Origin: JANNWF01 sp041675805
GTDB taxonomy: Bacteria; Pseudomonadota; Gammaproteobacteria; Xanthomonadales; Xanthomonadaceae
Direction of reading: 5' to 3'
DNA length: 7,691 nucleotides
NCBI GenBank assembly: GCA_041675805.1
Contig: JBAYTD010000127.1
Coordinates: 1 to 7,691, forward strand
Below the pieces are notes generated by a model that saw only the letters and a program-made list of their open reading frames with translations, was not told the DNA's origin and searched no databases. Position 1 is the first letter of the stretch; each line of letters starts with the position of its first letter. Made by a program: the position numbers and the translations under genes. Below, piece by piece: positions 1 to 6,014 of this stretch.

Positions 1-615
1 GTCGACCATCGCCGGATTGATGATCGGCAGCAGCGCATCGCCCAGTTCCGAATAGCGCTGCGCCACGTCCAGCGCCGGCACGTTGGCTTTCGCCAGTGCC
101 TCGGTGAACACGCTGACGATGCGCGAACGCATCGTGTCGGCGAACTCGTCGAGGCGGAAGTTCTGGTCGGTGCCGGCCACTTCGCGGAGGAACTTCGGCG
201 GATCGACGATGTGGAAATCGTAGGTGCCAAAGGCGCGCAGGCGGACCACGCCGAAATCGGCATCGCGCATCATCACCGGGTTGGAGGTGCCCCACTTGTT
301 GCCGGTGAAAAGCCGCGTGTTGAGGTAGTAGACATCGCACTTGAACGGCGACTGGAAGCCGTACTTCCAGCCGTAGATGCGCGACAGGATCGGGATGTTC
401 TCGGTGGAAAGGGTGTGCTTGCCGGGGCCGAACAGGTCGGCGTACTGGCCGGCGGCGACGAACTGCACCTGCTGGCTTTCGCGCACGATGAGCTGCGCGC
501 CGTTCTTGATGTTCTTGTCGTCGTCCGGCCAACGGTAGGAAAGCGTGTCGCGCGAGTCATCGGTCCATTCGATGATCTCGATCAGTTCGCCCTTGATGAG
601 GTCGAGAAGGCTCAT
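1..615 (-). CDS. SPFH/Band-7 domain protein (YdjI-like), C-terminal part outside window
   Basis: The leftward frame stays open from ATG at 615 to the window edge, so 205 N-terminal residues are visible and the C-terminus is missing. It begins MSLLDLIKGELIEIIEWTDD. It continues with 'QLIVRESQQVQFVAAGQYADLFGPGKH' split over residues about 42-67, then 'STENIPILSRIYGW', 'FKCDVYYLN' and 'FGTYDFHIVDPPKF'. This is the pattern of the Band_7_1 branch of SPFH proteins (Bacillus YdjI type). Related proteins form membrane-associated scaffolds, and YdjI helps recruit PspA, so an envelope-stress role is plausible here but inferred. There is no signal peptide. A GGAG lies 6 nt before the ATG, which supports this start. 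It is divergent from the response regulator gene. Family call is firm; function is not. Confidence 0.88.
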   Translation of the reverse strand, partial: MSLLDLIKGELIEIIEWTDDSRDTLSYRWPDDDKNIKNGAQLIVRESQQVQFVAAGQYADLFGPGKHTLSTENIPILSRIYGWKYGFQSPFKCDVYYLNTRLFTGNKWGTSNPVMMRDADFGVVRLRAFGTYDFHIVDPPKFLREVAGTDQNFRLDEFADTMRSRIVSVFTEALAKANVPALDVAQRYSELGDALLPIINPAMVD

Positions 616-757
616 GAAATCTCCGCCGCCGGCTGTGAAGGAATGCGGATGGTAGACCCGACGTGCGACGCTGTGCAGTGCCCGGCGGCCGGCTTCACGT
701 CGTCATCACCCGACTTCCTTGAATTTTCACATTTGTGATTCACGTCGAGGGCGAACC
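616..757. promoter_or_regulatory. Divergent intergenic region between the SPFH gene and the response regulator gene
   Basis: This 142-bp gap must carry the start signals for both divergent genes. Its right end (about 715-740) is strikingly AT-rich against the GC-rich surroundings, as expected for a promoter or operator. On the minus strand a weak sigma-70-like pair is visible: TGCACA (plus coordinates 672-677) and TACCAT (649-654), separated by 17 nt. For the plus strand I see no good -35/-10 pair; TGTGAT at 734-739 is the best -10 candidate, without a convincing -35. Confidence 0.4.
727..738. promoter_or_regulatory. Perfect short palindrome TCACA-TT-TGTGA, candidate operator
   Basis: Arms TCACA (727-731) and TGTGA (734-738) flank a TT centre. 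It lies 9 nt upstream of the GAGG ribosome binding site of the response regulator gene, in the AT-rich patch. TTCAC occurs twice in direct orientation (726-730 and 739-743), 13 bp apart. OmpR-family regulators usually bind direct repeats with about an 11-bp period, so fit to autoregulation is imperfect. The arm order is the reverse of a CRP/Clp site (TGTGA-N6-TCACA). Confidence 0.35.
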
Positions 758-1486
758 ATGCGCAACGAAGGACACAACGGACTGATCCTGCTGATCGAGG
801 ACAACCGGACCATTTCCGAAATGGTCGGCGAGTATCTGGAAGGCCGGGGTTTCGGCGTCGACTACGCCGGCGACGGCCTCGACGGTCTGCGCCTGGCGAC
901 GGAGAACAGCTACGACGTGATCGTCCTCGACCTGATGTTGCCGCGCCTCGACGGCATGGAAGTCTGCCGCCGCCTGCGCCAGGAGGCGAAGAAGGCGACG
1001 CCGGTGCTGATGCTGACCGCGCGCGACACGCTGGACGACAAGGTTCGCGGGCTGGAGGCCGGCGGCGACGATTACCTGGTCAAGCCGTTCGCCATCCAGG
1101 AACTGGAAGCCCGGGTGCGCGCGTTGATCCGCCGCGACCGCCGCCAGGTCAGCGCCGAGGTGCTGCGCGTCGCCGACCTGACGCTGGACACTGCGACCAT
1201 GCAGGTCAATCGCGGCGGTCGCGAGCTGCAACTGTCGCCGATCGGCATCAAGCTGCTGGCGATCCTGATGCGCGAGTCGCCGCGCGTGGTCAGCCGGCGC
1301 GACATAGAACGCGAGATCTGGTGCGATGGTCTGCCCGATTCCGATACCCTGCGCAGCCACCTCTACAACCTGCGCAAGACCATCGACAAGCCCTTCCAGG
1401 CACCGTTGCTGCACACCATCCACAGCGCCGGCTACCGGCTGGCGGCGCTGGATCCGGAACGGCAGCCTTCGGGCGGCGCGGCCTGA
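758..1486 (+). CDS. OmpR/PhoB-family two-component response regulator
   Basis: This is a 242-residue DNA-binding response regulator, the usual size for the family. The N-terminal receiver domain (about 9-122) has the acidic pair E14/D15, phospho-acceptor D58 in 'VIVLDLMLPRLDGM', switch T87 and conserved K109 in 'YLVKPF'. The C-terminal winged-helix domain (about 138-232) has 'LQLSPIGIKLLAILMRESPRV', 'VSRRDIEREIW', 'LRSHLYNLRKTIDKPF' and 'IHSAGYRL'. ATG 758 is chosen because GAGG (747-750) lies 7 nt upstream; an in-frame TTG at 719 would add 13 unlikely residues. It should be phosphorylated by the histidine kinase encoded next and then act as a transcription factor. The stop TGA is followed directly by an ATG that opens a ten-codon reading frame. 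Target genes cannot be told from the sequence. Confidence 0.95.
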   Translation: MRNEGHNGLILLIEDNRTISEMVGEYLEGRGFGVDYAGDGLDGLRLATENSYDVIVLDLMLPRLDGMEVCRRLRQEAKKATPVLMLTARDTLDDKVRGLEAGGDDYLVKPFAIQELEARVRALIRRDRRQVSAEVLRVADLTLDTATMQVNRGGRELQLSPIGIKLLAILMRESPRVVSRRDIEREIWCDGLPDSDTLRSHLYNLRKTIDKPFQAPLLHTIHSAGYRLAALDPERQPSGGAA

Positions 1487-1519
1487 ATGACCGCGCGCGG
1501 GCGGTCGCGACAACCGTGA
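1487..1519 (+). other. Ten-codon mini-ORF bridging regulator and kinase genes
   Basis: ATG 1487 follows the regulator stop codon without a gap (TGAATGA) and reads MTARGRSRQP before a TGA at 1517-1519. That TGA overlaps GTG 1516 of the kinase frame as GTGA, a classic coupling arrangement. It may be a translational relay between regulator and kinase, or the trace of a frameshift that separated the kinase from an ATG start. No protein function is proposed. Confidence 0.3.
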
Positions 1520-2868
1520 CGGCGTCCGCGAGCGCCGTGCCGGCCGAGAAGGGCGGCCTGCGGCGCAAGATCTGGATCGCCTTCATCCTGCAAATGGCGG
1601 CGATCGGCTTCGCCACCGTGCTCGGCGTCTACAGCGCCTCGGTAGTGCTCAAGGATGTGCTGATCAAGCGCGCGCTGATGTCCGAGGCGGCGCATTTCTG
1701 GGTTCTGCGGGCCGCCGATCCCGCCGCAGCCCTGCCCGACACCCACAACATGCGCGGTTATCTGCTGGTGCCGGGTGCCCCGGTGCAGGACCTGCCGGTG
1801 CATCTGCGCGATCTGTCCCCGGGCTACCACGCCATGCCGCGCAGCGAGGGCGGCCATCTGGTGCTGGTCGATGAGCGCCCGGCCGGGCGGCTGTATCTGC
1901 TGTTCAAGCAAAGCCAGGTCGACAAGCTGGCGTTCTACTTCGGTGCCGTGCCGCTGGTGCTGGTGCTGGTGGTGATCTACCTGATCGCCTGGTTCGGCTA
2001 CCGGATGAGCCGGCGCGCCGTCTCGCCGGTCAGTTGGCTGGCCGGCATCGTGCAGCGCTGGGATCCCAAGCAGCCGGACGTGGGCAGCCTGATGCCGCAG
2101 AACCTGCCGTCCGATGTGGAAGGCGAAGTGCTGGTGCTGGCCAGTGCCCTGCACGAGTTCGGCACCCGCATCGGCCGCTTCATCGAGCGCGAGCGCAACT
2201 TCACCCGCGACGCCAGCCACGAGTTGCGCACGCCGCTGACGGTGATGCGGATGGCCTGCGACCTGCTGACCGCCGACGACGCGCTGTCGCCCGCTGCGCG
2301 GCGCTCGGTCGAGCGCATCCGCGCCGCCGGACGCGACATGGAATCGCTGATCGAATCCTTCCTGATGCTGGCCCGGGAAGGCGATGCCGGCCTGCCGGAG
2401 GAGGATTTCGTCGTCAACGAGCAGGTCCGCGAGGAGGTCGACAAGCTGCGCCCGTTGCTCGCCGGCCGTCCGATCAGCCTGCGCATCGAGGAGCGCGCCA
2501 GCTTCGTCCTGCACGGCCCGTCGCGGGCGCTGTCGGTGATCGTCTCCAACCTGGTGCGCAACGCCTGCCTGTACACCGAGCGCGGCGAGGTGCGGGTGAT
2601 CGTCGAGGCGGACCGGGTGATCGTCGAGGACACCGGGCCGGGCATCAGCCGCGAGGATCTGGCGCGGGTGTTCGAGCCGTTCTTCCGTGCCGAGGCCGGC
2701 CGCCAGGGCGGACACGGCATCGGGCTGTCCATCGTGCTGCGACTGAGCGAGCGCTTCGGCTGGCGGGTGACGCTGGACAGCGAGCCCGGGTGCGGCACGC
2801 GGGCCAGCATCCGCTTTCCGCAGGCGCGGCCGCTGCCGGCGGTGTCCGGCGACGACGATGCATACTGA
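1516..2868 (+). CDS. Membrane sensor histidine kinase (HisKA-HATPase), partner of the upstream regulator
   Basis: From GTG 1516 the protein has 450 residues. TM1 spans about 19-43, a short periplasmic sensor about 44-137, and TM2 about 138-160. A linker leads to the HisKA helix with H235 in 'RDASHELRTPL'. The ATPase domain has the N-box N349 ('SNLVRNACLY'), G1 box D372 ('VEDTGPGI'), F-box 'FEPFFRAE' and G2 'GGHGIGLSIV'. It should autophosphorylate H235 and pass phosphate to D58 of the upstream regulator. The sensor contains 'SEAAHFW' (56-62) and 'LPDTHNMRGYL' (73-83), a pattern I associate with a widespread proteobacterial kinase group of unknown ligand. The start is uncertain: the frame has no ATG before one inside TM1, and neither GTG 1516 nor GTG 1537 has a strong ribosome binding site. 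GTG 1516 is preferred for its GTGA overlap with the mini-ORF. Domain call is firm. Confidence 0.92.
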   Translation: MTASASAVPAEKGGLRRKIWIAFILQMAAIGFATVLGVYSASVVLKDVLIKRALMSEAAHFWVLRAADPAAALPDTHNMRGYLLVPGAPVQDLPVHLRDLSPGYHAMPRSEGGHLVLVDERPAGRLYLLFKQSQVDKLAFYFGAVPLVLVLVVIYLIAWFGYRMSRRAVSPVSWLAGIVQRWDPKQPDVGSLMPQNLPSDVEGEVLVLASALHEFGTRIGRFIERERNFTRDASHELRTPLTVMRMACDLLTADDALSPAARRSVERIRAAGRDMESLIESFLMLAREGDAGLPEEDFVVNEQVREEVDKLRPLLAGRPISLRIEERASFVLHGPSRALSVIVSNLVRNACLYTERGEVRVIVEADRVIVEDTGPGISREDLARVFEPFFRAEAGRQGGHGIGLSIVLRLSERFGWRVTLDSEPGCGTRASIRFPQARPLPAVSGDDDAY

Positions 2869-2895
2869 ACGCCCCTGTTTTGGCCGGAGTCCGTC

Positions 2896-3909
2896 ATGGC
2901 GCGTTGCCTGTCGCTGTTGCTGCTGTGTTCGCTGGGTGCCGGCGTGAGCGTCGCCGCCGAGTCGTCCGGGCAAACGGATTTCGTGCTGCTGGTACACGGC
3001 GGTGCCGGGACGATCACTCCCGAGTCGCTGGACGCCGAGCGCGAGGCGGCGATCCGCCAGGCGCTGGACGAGGCGCTGGAGGCCGGCGGGCGCATCCTCG
3101 CCGACGGCGGCGACAGCCTTGACGCGGTGCAGGCGGCGGTGGTCGTGCTGGAGGACTCGCCCTGGTTCAACGCCGGTCGCGGCGCGGTGTTCACCGCCGA
3201 GGGCCGCAACGAGCTGGACGCCTCGCTGATGCAGGGTCATACCCGCCGCGCCGGTGCGGTGGCCGGACTGCGTCATGTGCGCAACCCGATCCGGCTGGCG
3301 CGGGCGGTGCTGGCGCATTCCCCGCACGTGATGCTGATCGGCGAGGGCGCCGAAGCCTTTGCCCGCGAGCAGGGGGTCGAACTGGTCGAGCCGGAATACT
3401 TCCGCACCGAGGAGCGCTGGCAGGCGCTGCAACGGGCCAAACAGGCCGAGCAGGCCGCCGCGCCGCTGCCGCCGTCGGCCTATTTCGGCACCGTCGGCGC
3501 GGTCGCGCTGGACCGCCACGGCCATCTTGCCGCCGCCACCTCCACCGGCGGCATGACCAACAAGCGCTGGGGCCGGGTCGGCGATTCGCCGATCATCGGT
3601 GCCGGCACCTGGGCCGACGAGCGTTGCGCGGTCTCCGCGACCGGCTGGGGCGAGTTCTTCATTCGCCTGGCGGTGGCGCACGACATCTGCGCGCGGGTCG
3701 CCTACGGCGGCGTCGCCCTGCGGACGGCGGCGGAGGAAGTGACGCTGCGCCAAGTGCCGGCGCTGGGCGGCGATGGCGGCGTGATCGCCGTCGATGCCGA
3801 GGGCAACATCGCCCTGCCGTTCAATACCAGCGGCATGTATCGCGGCTGGCTGCGCGGCGACGGCGCTCGCGGCACGGCGATTTTCCACGAGCCCGCGCCG
3901 ACGCCCTGA
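2896..3909 (+). CDS. iaaA: Periplasmic isoaspartyl peptidase / plant-type L-asparaginase (Ntn hydrolase)
   Basis: A 337-residue precursor of the T2 threonine-peptidase family. These enzymes cleave isoaspartyl dipeptides and hydrolyse L-asparagine. They mature by self-cleavage before a threonine. Here the break is expected between G198 and T199 in 'YFGTVGAVALD', giving alpha and beta chains. Other family residues are present: 'VHGGAG' (33-38), 'FNAGRGAVF' (91-99), 'ELDAS' (106-110), T217 in 'TSTGGMTNKR', and R227/D230 in 'GRVGDSPIIGAG'. The first 21 or so residues (MARCLSLLLLCSLGAGVSVA...) form a Sec signal peptide, so the enzyme should act in the periplasm, unlike cytosolic homologues. ATG 2896 has GGAG 7 nt upstream. 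It starts 27 bp after the kinase gene on the same strand with no terminator between, so co-transcription is likely. Confidence 0.93.
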   Translation: MARCLSLLLLCSLGAGVSVAAESSGQTDFVLLVHGGAGTITPESLDAEREAAIRQALDEALEAGGRILADGGDSLDAVQAAVVVLEDSPWFNAGRGAVFTAEGRNELDASLMQGHTRRAGAVAGLRHVRNPIRLARAVLAHSPHVMLIGEGAEAFAREQGVELVEPEYFRTEERWQALQRAKQAEQAAAPLPPSAYFGTVGAVALDRHGHLAAATSTGGMTNKRWGRVGDSPIIGAGTWADERCAVSATGWGEFFIRLAVAHDICARVAYGGVALRTAAEEVTLRQVPALGGDGGVIAVDAEGNIALPFNTSGMYRGWLRGDGARGTAIFHEPAPTP

Positions 3910-3936
3910 GCGCCGCCGGCAGGCTTTCTCCCGCCT

Positions 3937-3945
3937 TGTTAAAAT
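3937..3945 (+). promoter_or_regulatory. Extended -10 promoter of gap
   Basis: TGTTAAAAT fits an extended -10 (TG, one base, then TAAAAT, 5/6 to consensus) just after the iaaA stop. The matching -35 position (about 3917-3922) is poor, as tolerated for extended -10 promoters. Transcription would start near 3952, giving a leader of about 65 nt. Confidence 0.5.
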
Positions 3946-3958
3946 GCCCGGATCATCC

Positions 3959-3977
3959 GCGCCGACGGTTCCGGCGC
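3959..3977 (+). other. Hairpin in the gap 5' leader
   Basis: GCGCCG (3959-3964) pairs with CGGCGC (3972-3977) around a 7-nt loop. It lies just inside the predicted gap transcript and ends 23 nt before the AAGGAG (4001-4006). No T-run follows, so it is not a terminator. It may protect the 5' end of an abundant mRNA, or may simply reflect high GC. Confidence 0.35.
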
Positions 3978-4017
3978 ACATTCCCCAAAACACTTCGCTC
4001 AAGGAGTCTTCCGCATC

Positions 4018-5031
4018 ATGGCCATCAAGATCGCCATCAACGGTTACGGTCGCATCGGTCGCAACGTGCTGCGCGCCATTCACGAGTCCGGCCGCGCCGG
4101 CGAATTCGATGTGGTGGCGATCAATGATCTCGGCGACGCGCAGACCAATGCGCACCTGACCCAGTACGACACCGCGCACGGCCGCTTCCCCGGCACGGTG
4201 ACGGTGGAGGACGGCAACCTGGTGGTCAATGGCGATCGCATCCGCGTGTTCGCCGAGCGCGATCCGGCCAAGCTGCCGTGGGGCGAGCTGGGCGTCGATG
4301 TGGTGCTCGAATGCACCGGCCTGTTCGCCTCCAAGGCCAAGGCCGGCGCGCACATTGCCGCCGGGGCGAAGAAGGTCATCATCTCCGCGCCGGGCGCCAG
4401 CGACGTCGACGGCACCTTCGTCTACGGCGTCAACCATGATCGGATCAAGGCCGGCATGCAGGTGATCTCCAACGCCTCCTGCACCACCAATTGCCTGGCC
4501 CCGCTGGCCAAGGTGCTGCACGAGAAGATCGGCATCGTGCATGGCCTGATGACCACCATCCACGCCTACACCAACGACCAGGTGCTGACCGACGTCTACC
4601 ACAGCGACCTGCGCCGCGCGCGCAGCGCGACGATGAGCCAGATCCCGACCAAGACCGGTGCCGCCGCCGCCGTCGGCCTGGTGCTGCCGGAGCTGAACGG
4701 CAAGCTGGACGGCTTCGCCATGCGCGTGCCGACGATCAACGTCTCGGTGGTCGACCTGAGCTTCGTCGCCGCCCGCGCCACCAGCACGGAAGAGATCGAC
4801 GCCGTCGTCAACGAAGCCGCCAACGGTGCGCTGAAGGGCATCCTCGGCGTCAACACGCAGCCGCTGGTGTCGATCGACTTCAACCACGATCCGCGCAGCT
4901 CGATCTACGACGCCACCCAGACCCGCGTCATGGGCGGAACGCTGGTCAAGGTGCTGAGCTGGTACGACAACGAGTGGGGCTTCTCCAACCGCATGCTGGA
5001 CATGACCCGCACCCTGGTCGCCGCCGGCTGA
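4018..5031 (+). CDS. gap: Type I glyceraldehyde-3-phosphate dehydrogenase
   Basis: A 337-residue cytosolic enzyme of full family length. It oxidises and phosphorylates glyceraldehyde-3-phosphate to 1,3-bisphosphoglycerate with NAD in glycolysis, and runs in reverse in gluconeogenesis. The N-terminal Rossmann domain starts 'IAINGYGRIGR', and D37 in 'INDL' favours NAD over NADP. Catalytic C155 lies in 'SNASCTTNCLAP' and H182 in 'TTIHAYTNDQ'. The S-loop region reads 'HSDLRRARSATMSQIPTKTG', a form common in proteobacteria. The C-terminus has 'SWYDNEWGFSNRM'. ATG 4018 is preceded by AAGGAG (4001-4006) at a slightly long 11-nt spacing. The gene appears to be a single-gene unit, with its own promoter and a hairpin terminator 25 bp after the stop. 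No other glycolytic gene is next to it in the window. Confidence 0.98.
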   Translation: MAIKIAINGYGRIGRNVLRAIHESGRAGEFDVVAINDLGDAQTNAHLTQYDTAHGRFPGTVTVEDGNLVVNGDRIRVFAERDPAKLPWGELGVDVVLECTGLFASKAKAGAHIAAGAKKVIISAPGASDVDGTFVYGVNHDRIKAGMQVISNASCTTNCLAPLAKVLHEKIGIVHGLMTTIHAYTNDQVLTDVYHSDLRRARSATMSQIPTKTGAAAAVGLVLPELNGKLDGFAMRVPTINVSVVDLSFVAARATSTEEIDAVVNEAANGALKGILGVNTQPLVSIDFNHDPRSSIYDATQTRVMGGTLVKVLSWYDNEWGFSNRMLDMTRTLVAAG

Positions 5032-5055
5032 TCCGCTGGCAAACCGCGCAACCGA

Positions 5056-5080
5056 GACGGCCCGCCTCGCGCGGGCCGTC
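5056..5080. terminator. Bidirectional hairpin terminator between gap and thiE
   Basis: GACGGCCCGC (5056-5065) and GCGGGCCGTC (5071-5080) form a perfect 10-bp stem with a 5-nt loop, between the converging gap and thiE stop codons. Neither strand has a real T-run after the stem, so termination may be only partly intrinsic. Position and symmetry suit both genes. Confidence 0.75.
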
Positions 5081-5105
5081 CTGCATCCGGGCCGCGCGCT
5101 CGCGC

Positions 5106-5732
5106 TCAGCGGCGGTCGAACAGCCTCGCGTAGGCGCGCGCCCGCGCAGCAGGATCGGCGTGGCCGAACACGTCCTGGATCACCGCCAGCAGATCGACGC
5201 CCGCCGCCAGCAGGGCCGGCGCGTTGTCGAGATCGATGCCGCCGATGGCGCAGACCGGTACCGGCAGTTCCGCGCTGGCCCGTTGCAGCGTTGCCAGCGC
5301 GACGCGCGGCGCGTCCGGCTTGGTCGACGAGGCGAACACACTGCCGAAGGCGACATGGCTGGCCCCGTCGGCCACTGCGGCGCGCGCTCGTTCGAGGTCG
5401 CCGTAGCAGGACACGCCGATCAACGCCGCCTCGCCCAGGCGCGCCCGCGCCGCGCGCAGGTCGCCATCATCCCTGCCCAGGTGCACACCGACGCCGAGTT
5501 CCGCCGCCAGCGCCTGGTCGTCATTGATGATCAGCGGCACGCCGTGGTCGCGACACGGCGCGAGCAGCGCGCGCGCCTGCGCCCGGCGCAGGGCGGCGTC
5601 GGCCTGCTTGTTGCGGTATTGCAGCAGCGCCGGGCGGGCGGCCAGCACAGGCGTCGTGACCGCCAGCAGTTCCCGCGTGTCGCACAGGTCCGGCGTGATC
5701 AGGTACAGCCCGCGCAGTCGCGGCCCGTTCAT
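5106..5732 (-). CDS. thiE: Thiamine-phosphate synthase
   Basis: A 208-residue TIM-barrel enzyme of normal length. It joins hydroxymethylpyrimidine pyrophosphate to thiazole phosphate to give thiamine phosphate in the cytosol. Family motifs appear in order: 'LYLITPD' (9-15), pyrophosphate-binding 'QYRNK' (38-42), 'LIINDD' (67-72), 'GVHLGRDD' (82-89), 'GVSCY' (106-110), 'FGSVFASSTKP' (129-139) and 'CAIGGI' (161-166). ATG 5732 places the first strand at the normal distance from the N-terminus. An in-frame TTG at 5768 would add 12 residues and is less likely. The ribosome binding site is weak (GAAAG-like). No other thiamine gene is in the window. It diverges from the rubredoxin gene and converges on gap. 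Confidence 0.95.
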   Translation of the reverse strand: MNGPRLRGLYLITPDLCDTRELLAVTTPVLAARPALLQYRNKQADAALRRAQARALLAPCRDHGVPLIINDDQALAAELGVGVHLGRDDGDLRAARARLGEAALIGVSCYGDLERARAAVADGASHVAFGSVFASSTKPDAPRVALATLQRASAELPVPVCAIGGIDLDNAPALLAAGVDLLAVIQDVFGHADPAARARAYARLFDRR

Positions 5733-5760
5733 GCGTCGGCTTTCTTCGCCGGCGGGGCGA

Positions 5761-5769
5761 TGGGACAAT
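5761..5769 (+). promoter_or_regulatory. Candidate extended -10 promoter of the rubredoxin gene
   Basis: TGGGACAAT has the TG of an extended -10 and GACAAT (4/6 to TATAAT). The -35 position (about 5741-5746, TTTCTT) is poor. Transcription from here would begin near 5776. That would rule out the in-frame ATG at 5760 and leave too little leader for the ATG at 5781, so it supports the start at 5799. Confidence 0.35.
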
Positions 5770-5798
5770 CCGCCGCCCTCATGTCGCCGCTCGTGTCC

Positions 5799-5996
5799 AT
5801 GTCCCCGAATGCTGTCACCGATCTGCCTTTCTTGTCCTGGATGTGCGTGGTCTGCGGATTCATCTACAACGAGGCCGATGGCTGGCCGGAGGACGGCATC
5901 GCGCCGGGCACGCGCTGGGACGAGGTGCCCGAGGACTGGGTTTGCCCGGACTGCGGCGTCGGCAAGGCCGATTTCGAGATGGTCGAGATCGGCTGA
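5799..5996 (+). CDS. Rubredoxin
   Basis: A small one-iron electron-transfer protein of 65 residues from ATG 5799. The iron is held by four cysteines in two CxxCG knuckles: C16/C19 in 'WMCVVCGFIYNEADG' and C49/C52 in 'WVCPDCGVGKADFEMVE'. Between them is the family core 'GIAPGTRWDEVPEDW'. It should act in the cytosol, passing electrons to oxygenases or oxidative-stress enzymes; the partner is not in the window. The start is the weak point. In-frame ATGs lie at 5760, 5781, 5799 and 5841, none with a clear ribosome binding site. The first falls within the candidate promoter; the last begins one residue before the first cysteine and is too short. The gene is divergent from thiE, with 66 bp between start codons. 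Confidence 0.93.
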   Translation: MSPNAVTDLPFLSWMCVVCGFIYNEADGWPEDGIAPGTRWDEVPEDWVCPDCGVGKADFEMVEIG

Positions 5997-6014
5997 GCGG
6001 CGGCCGCGACGGAA

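Noticed and set aside
211..738. Plus-strand open frame opposite the SPFH gene
   Set aside because: Antisense to a well-supported conserved gene; no ribosome binding site or motif.
727..738. CRP/Clp binding site
   Set aside because: The half-sites are inverted (TCACA first) with 2 bp between them rather than TGTGA-N6-TCACA.
719..757. N-terminal extension of the response regulator from TTG 719
   Set aside because: The added residues do not fit the receiver fold, and the GAGG site favours ATG 758.
2034..3122. Plus-strand 362-codon frame overlapping the kinase and iaaA
   Set aside because: Out-of-frame shadow of the kinase; arginine, alanine and glycine rich with no domain.
1432..4887. Minus-strand open frame of 1151 codons spanning the kinase, iaaA and gap genes
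   Set aside because: It is antisense to three clear family genes. Its product is low-complexity (H, Q, R, G and A rich) with no domain. Such frames arise from codon bias in high-GC DNA.
4491..5798. Long plus-strand frame continuous with rubredoxin, suggesting a fusion protein
   Set aside because: The upstream part overlaps gap out of frame, crosses the hairpin terminator and is antisense to thiE. Only the last 65 or so codons look like protein.
5997..6014. GCGGCCGC palindrome (6000-6007) as a terminator between rubredoxin and the SirB1-like gene
   Set aside because: An 8-bp self-complementary word leaves no loop, and no T-run follows; expected by chance in GC-rich DNA.
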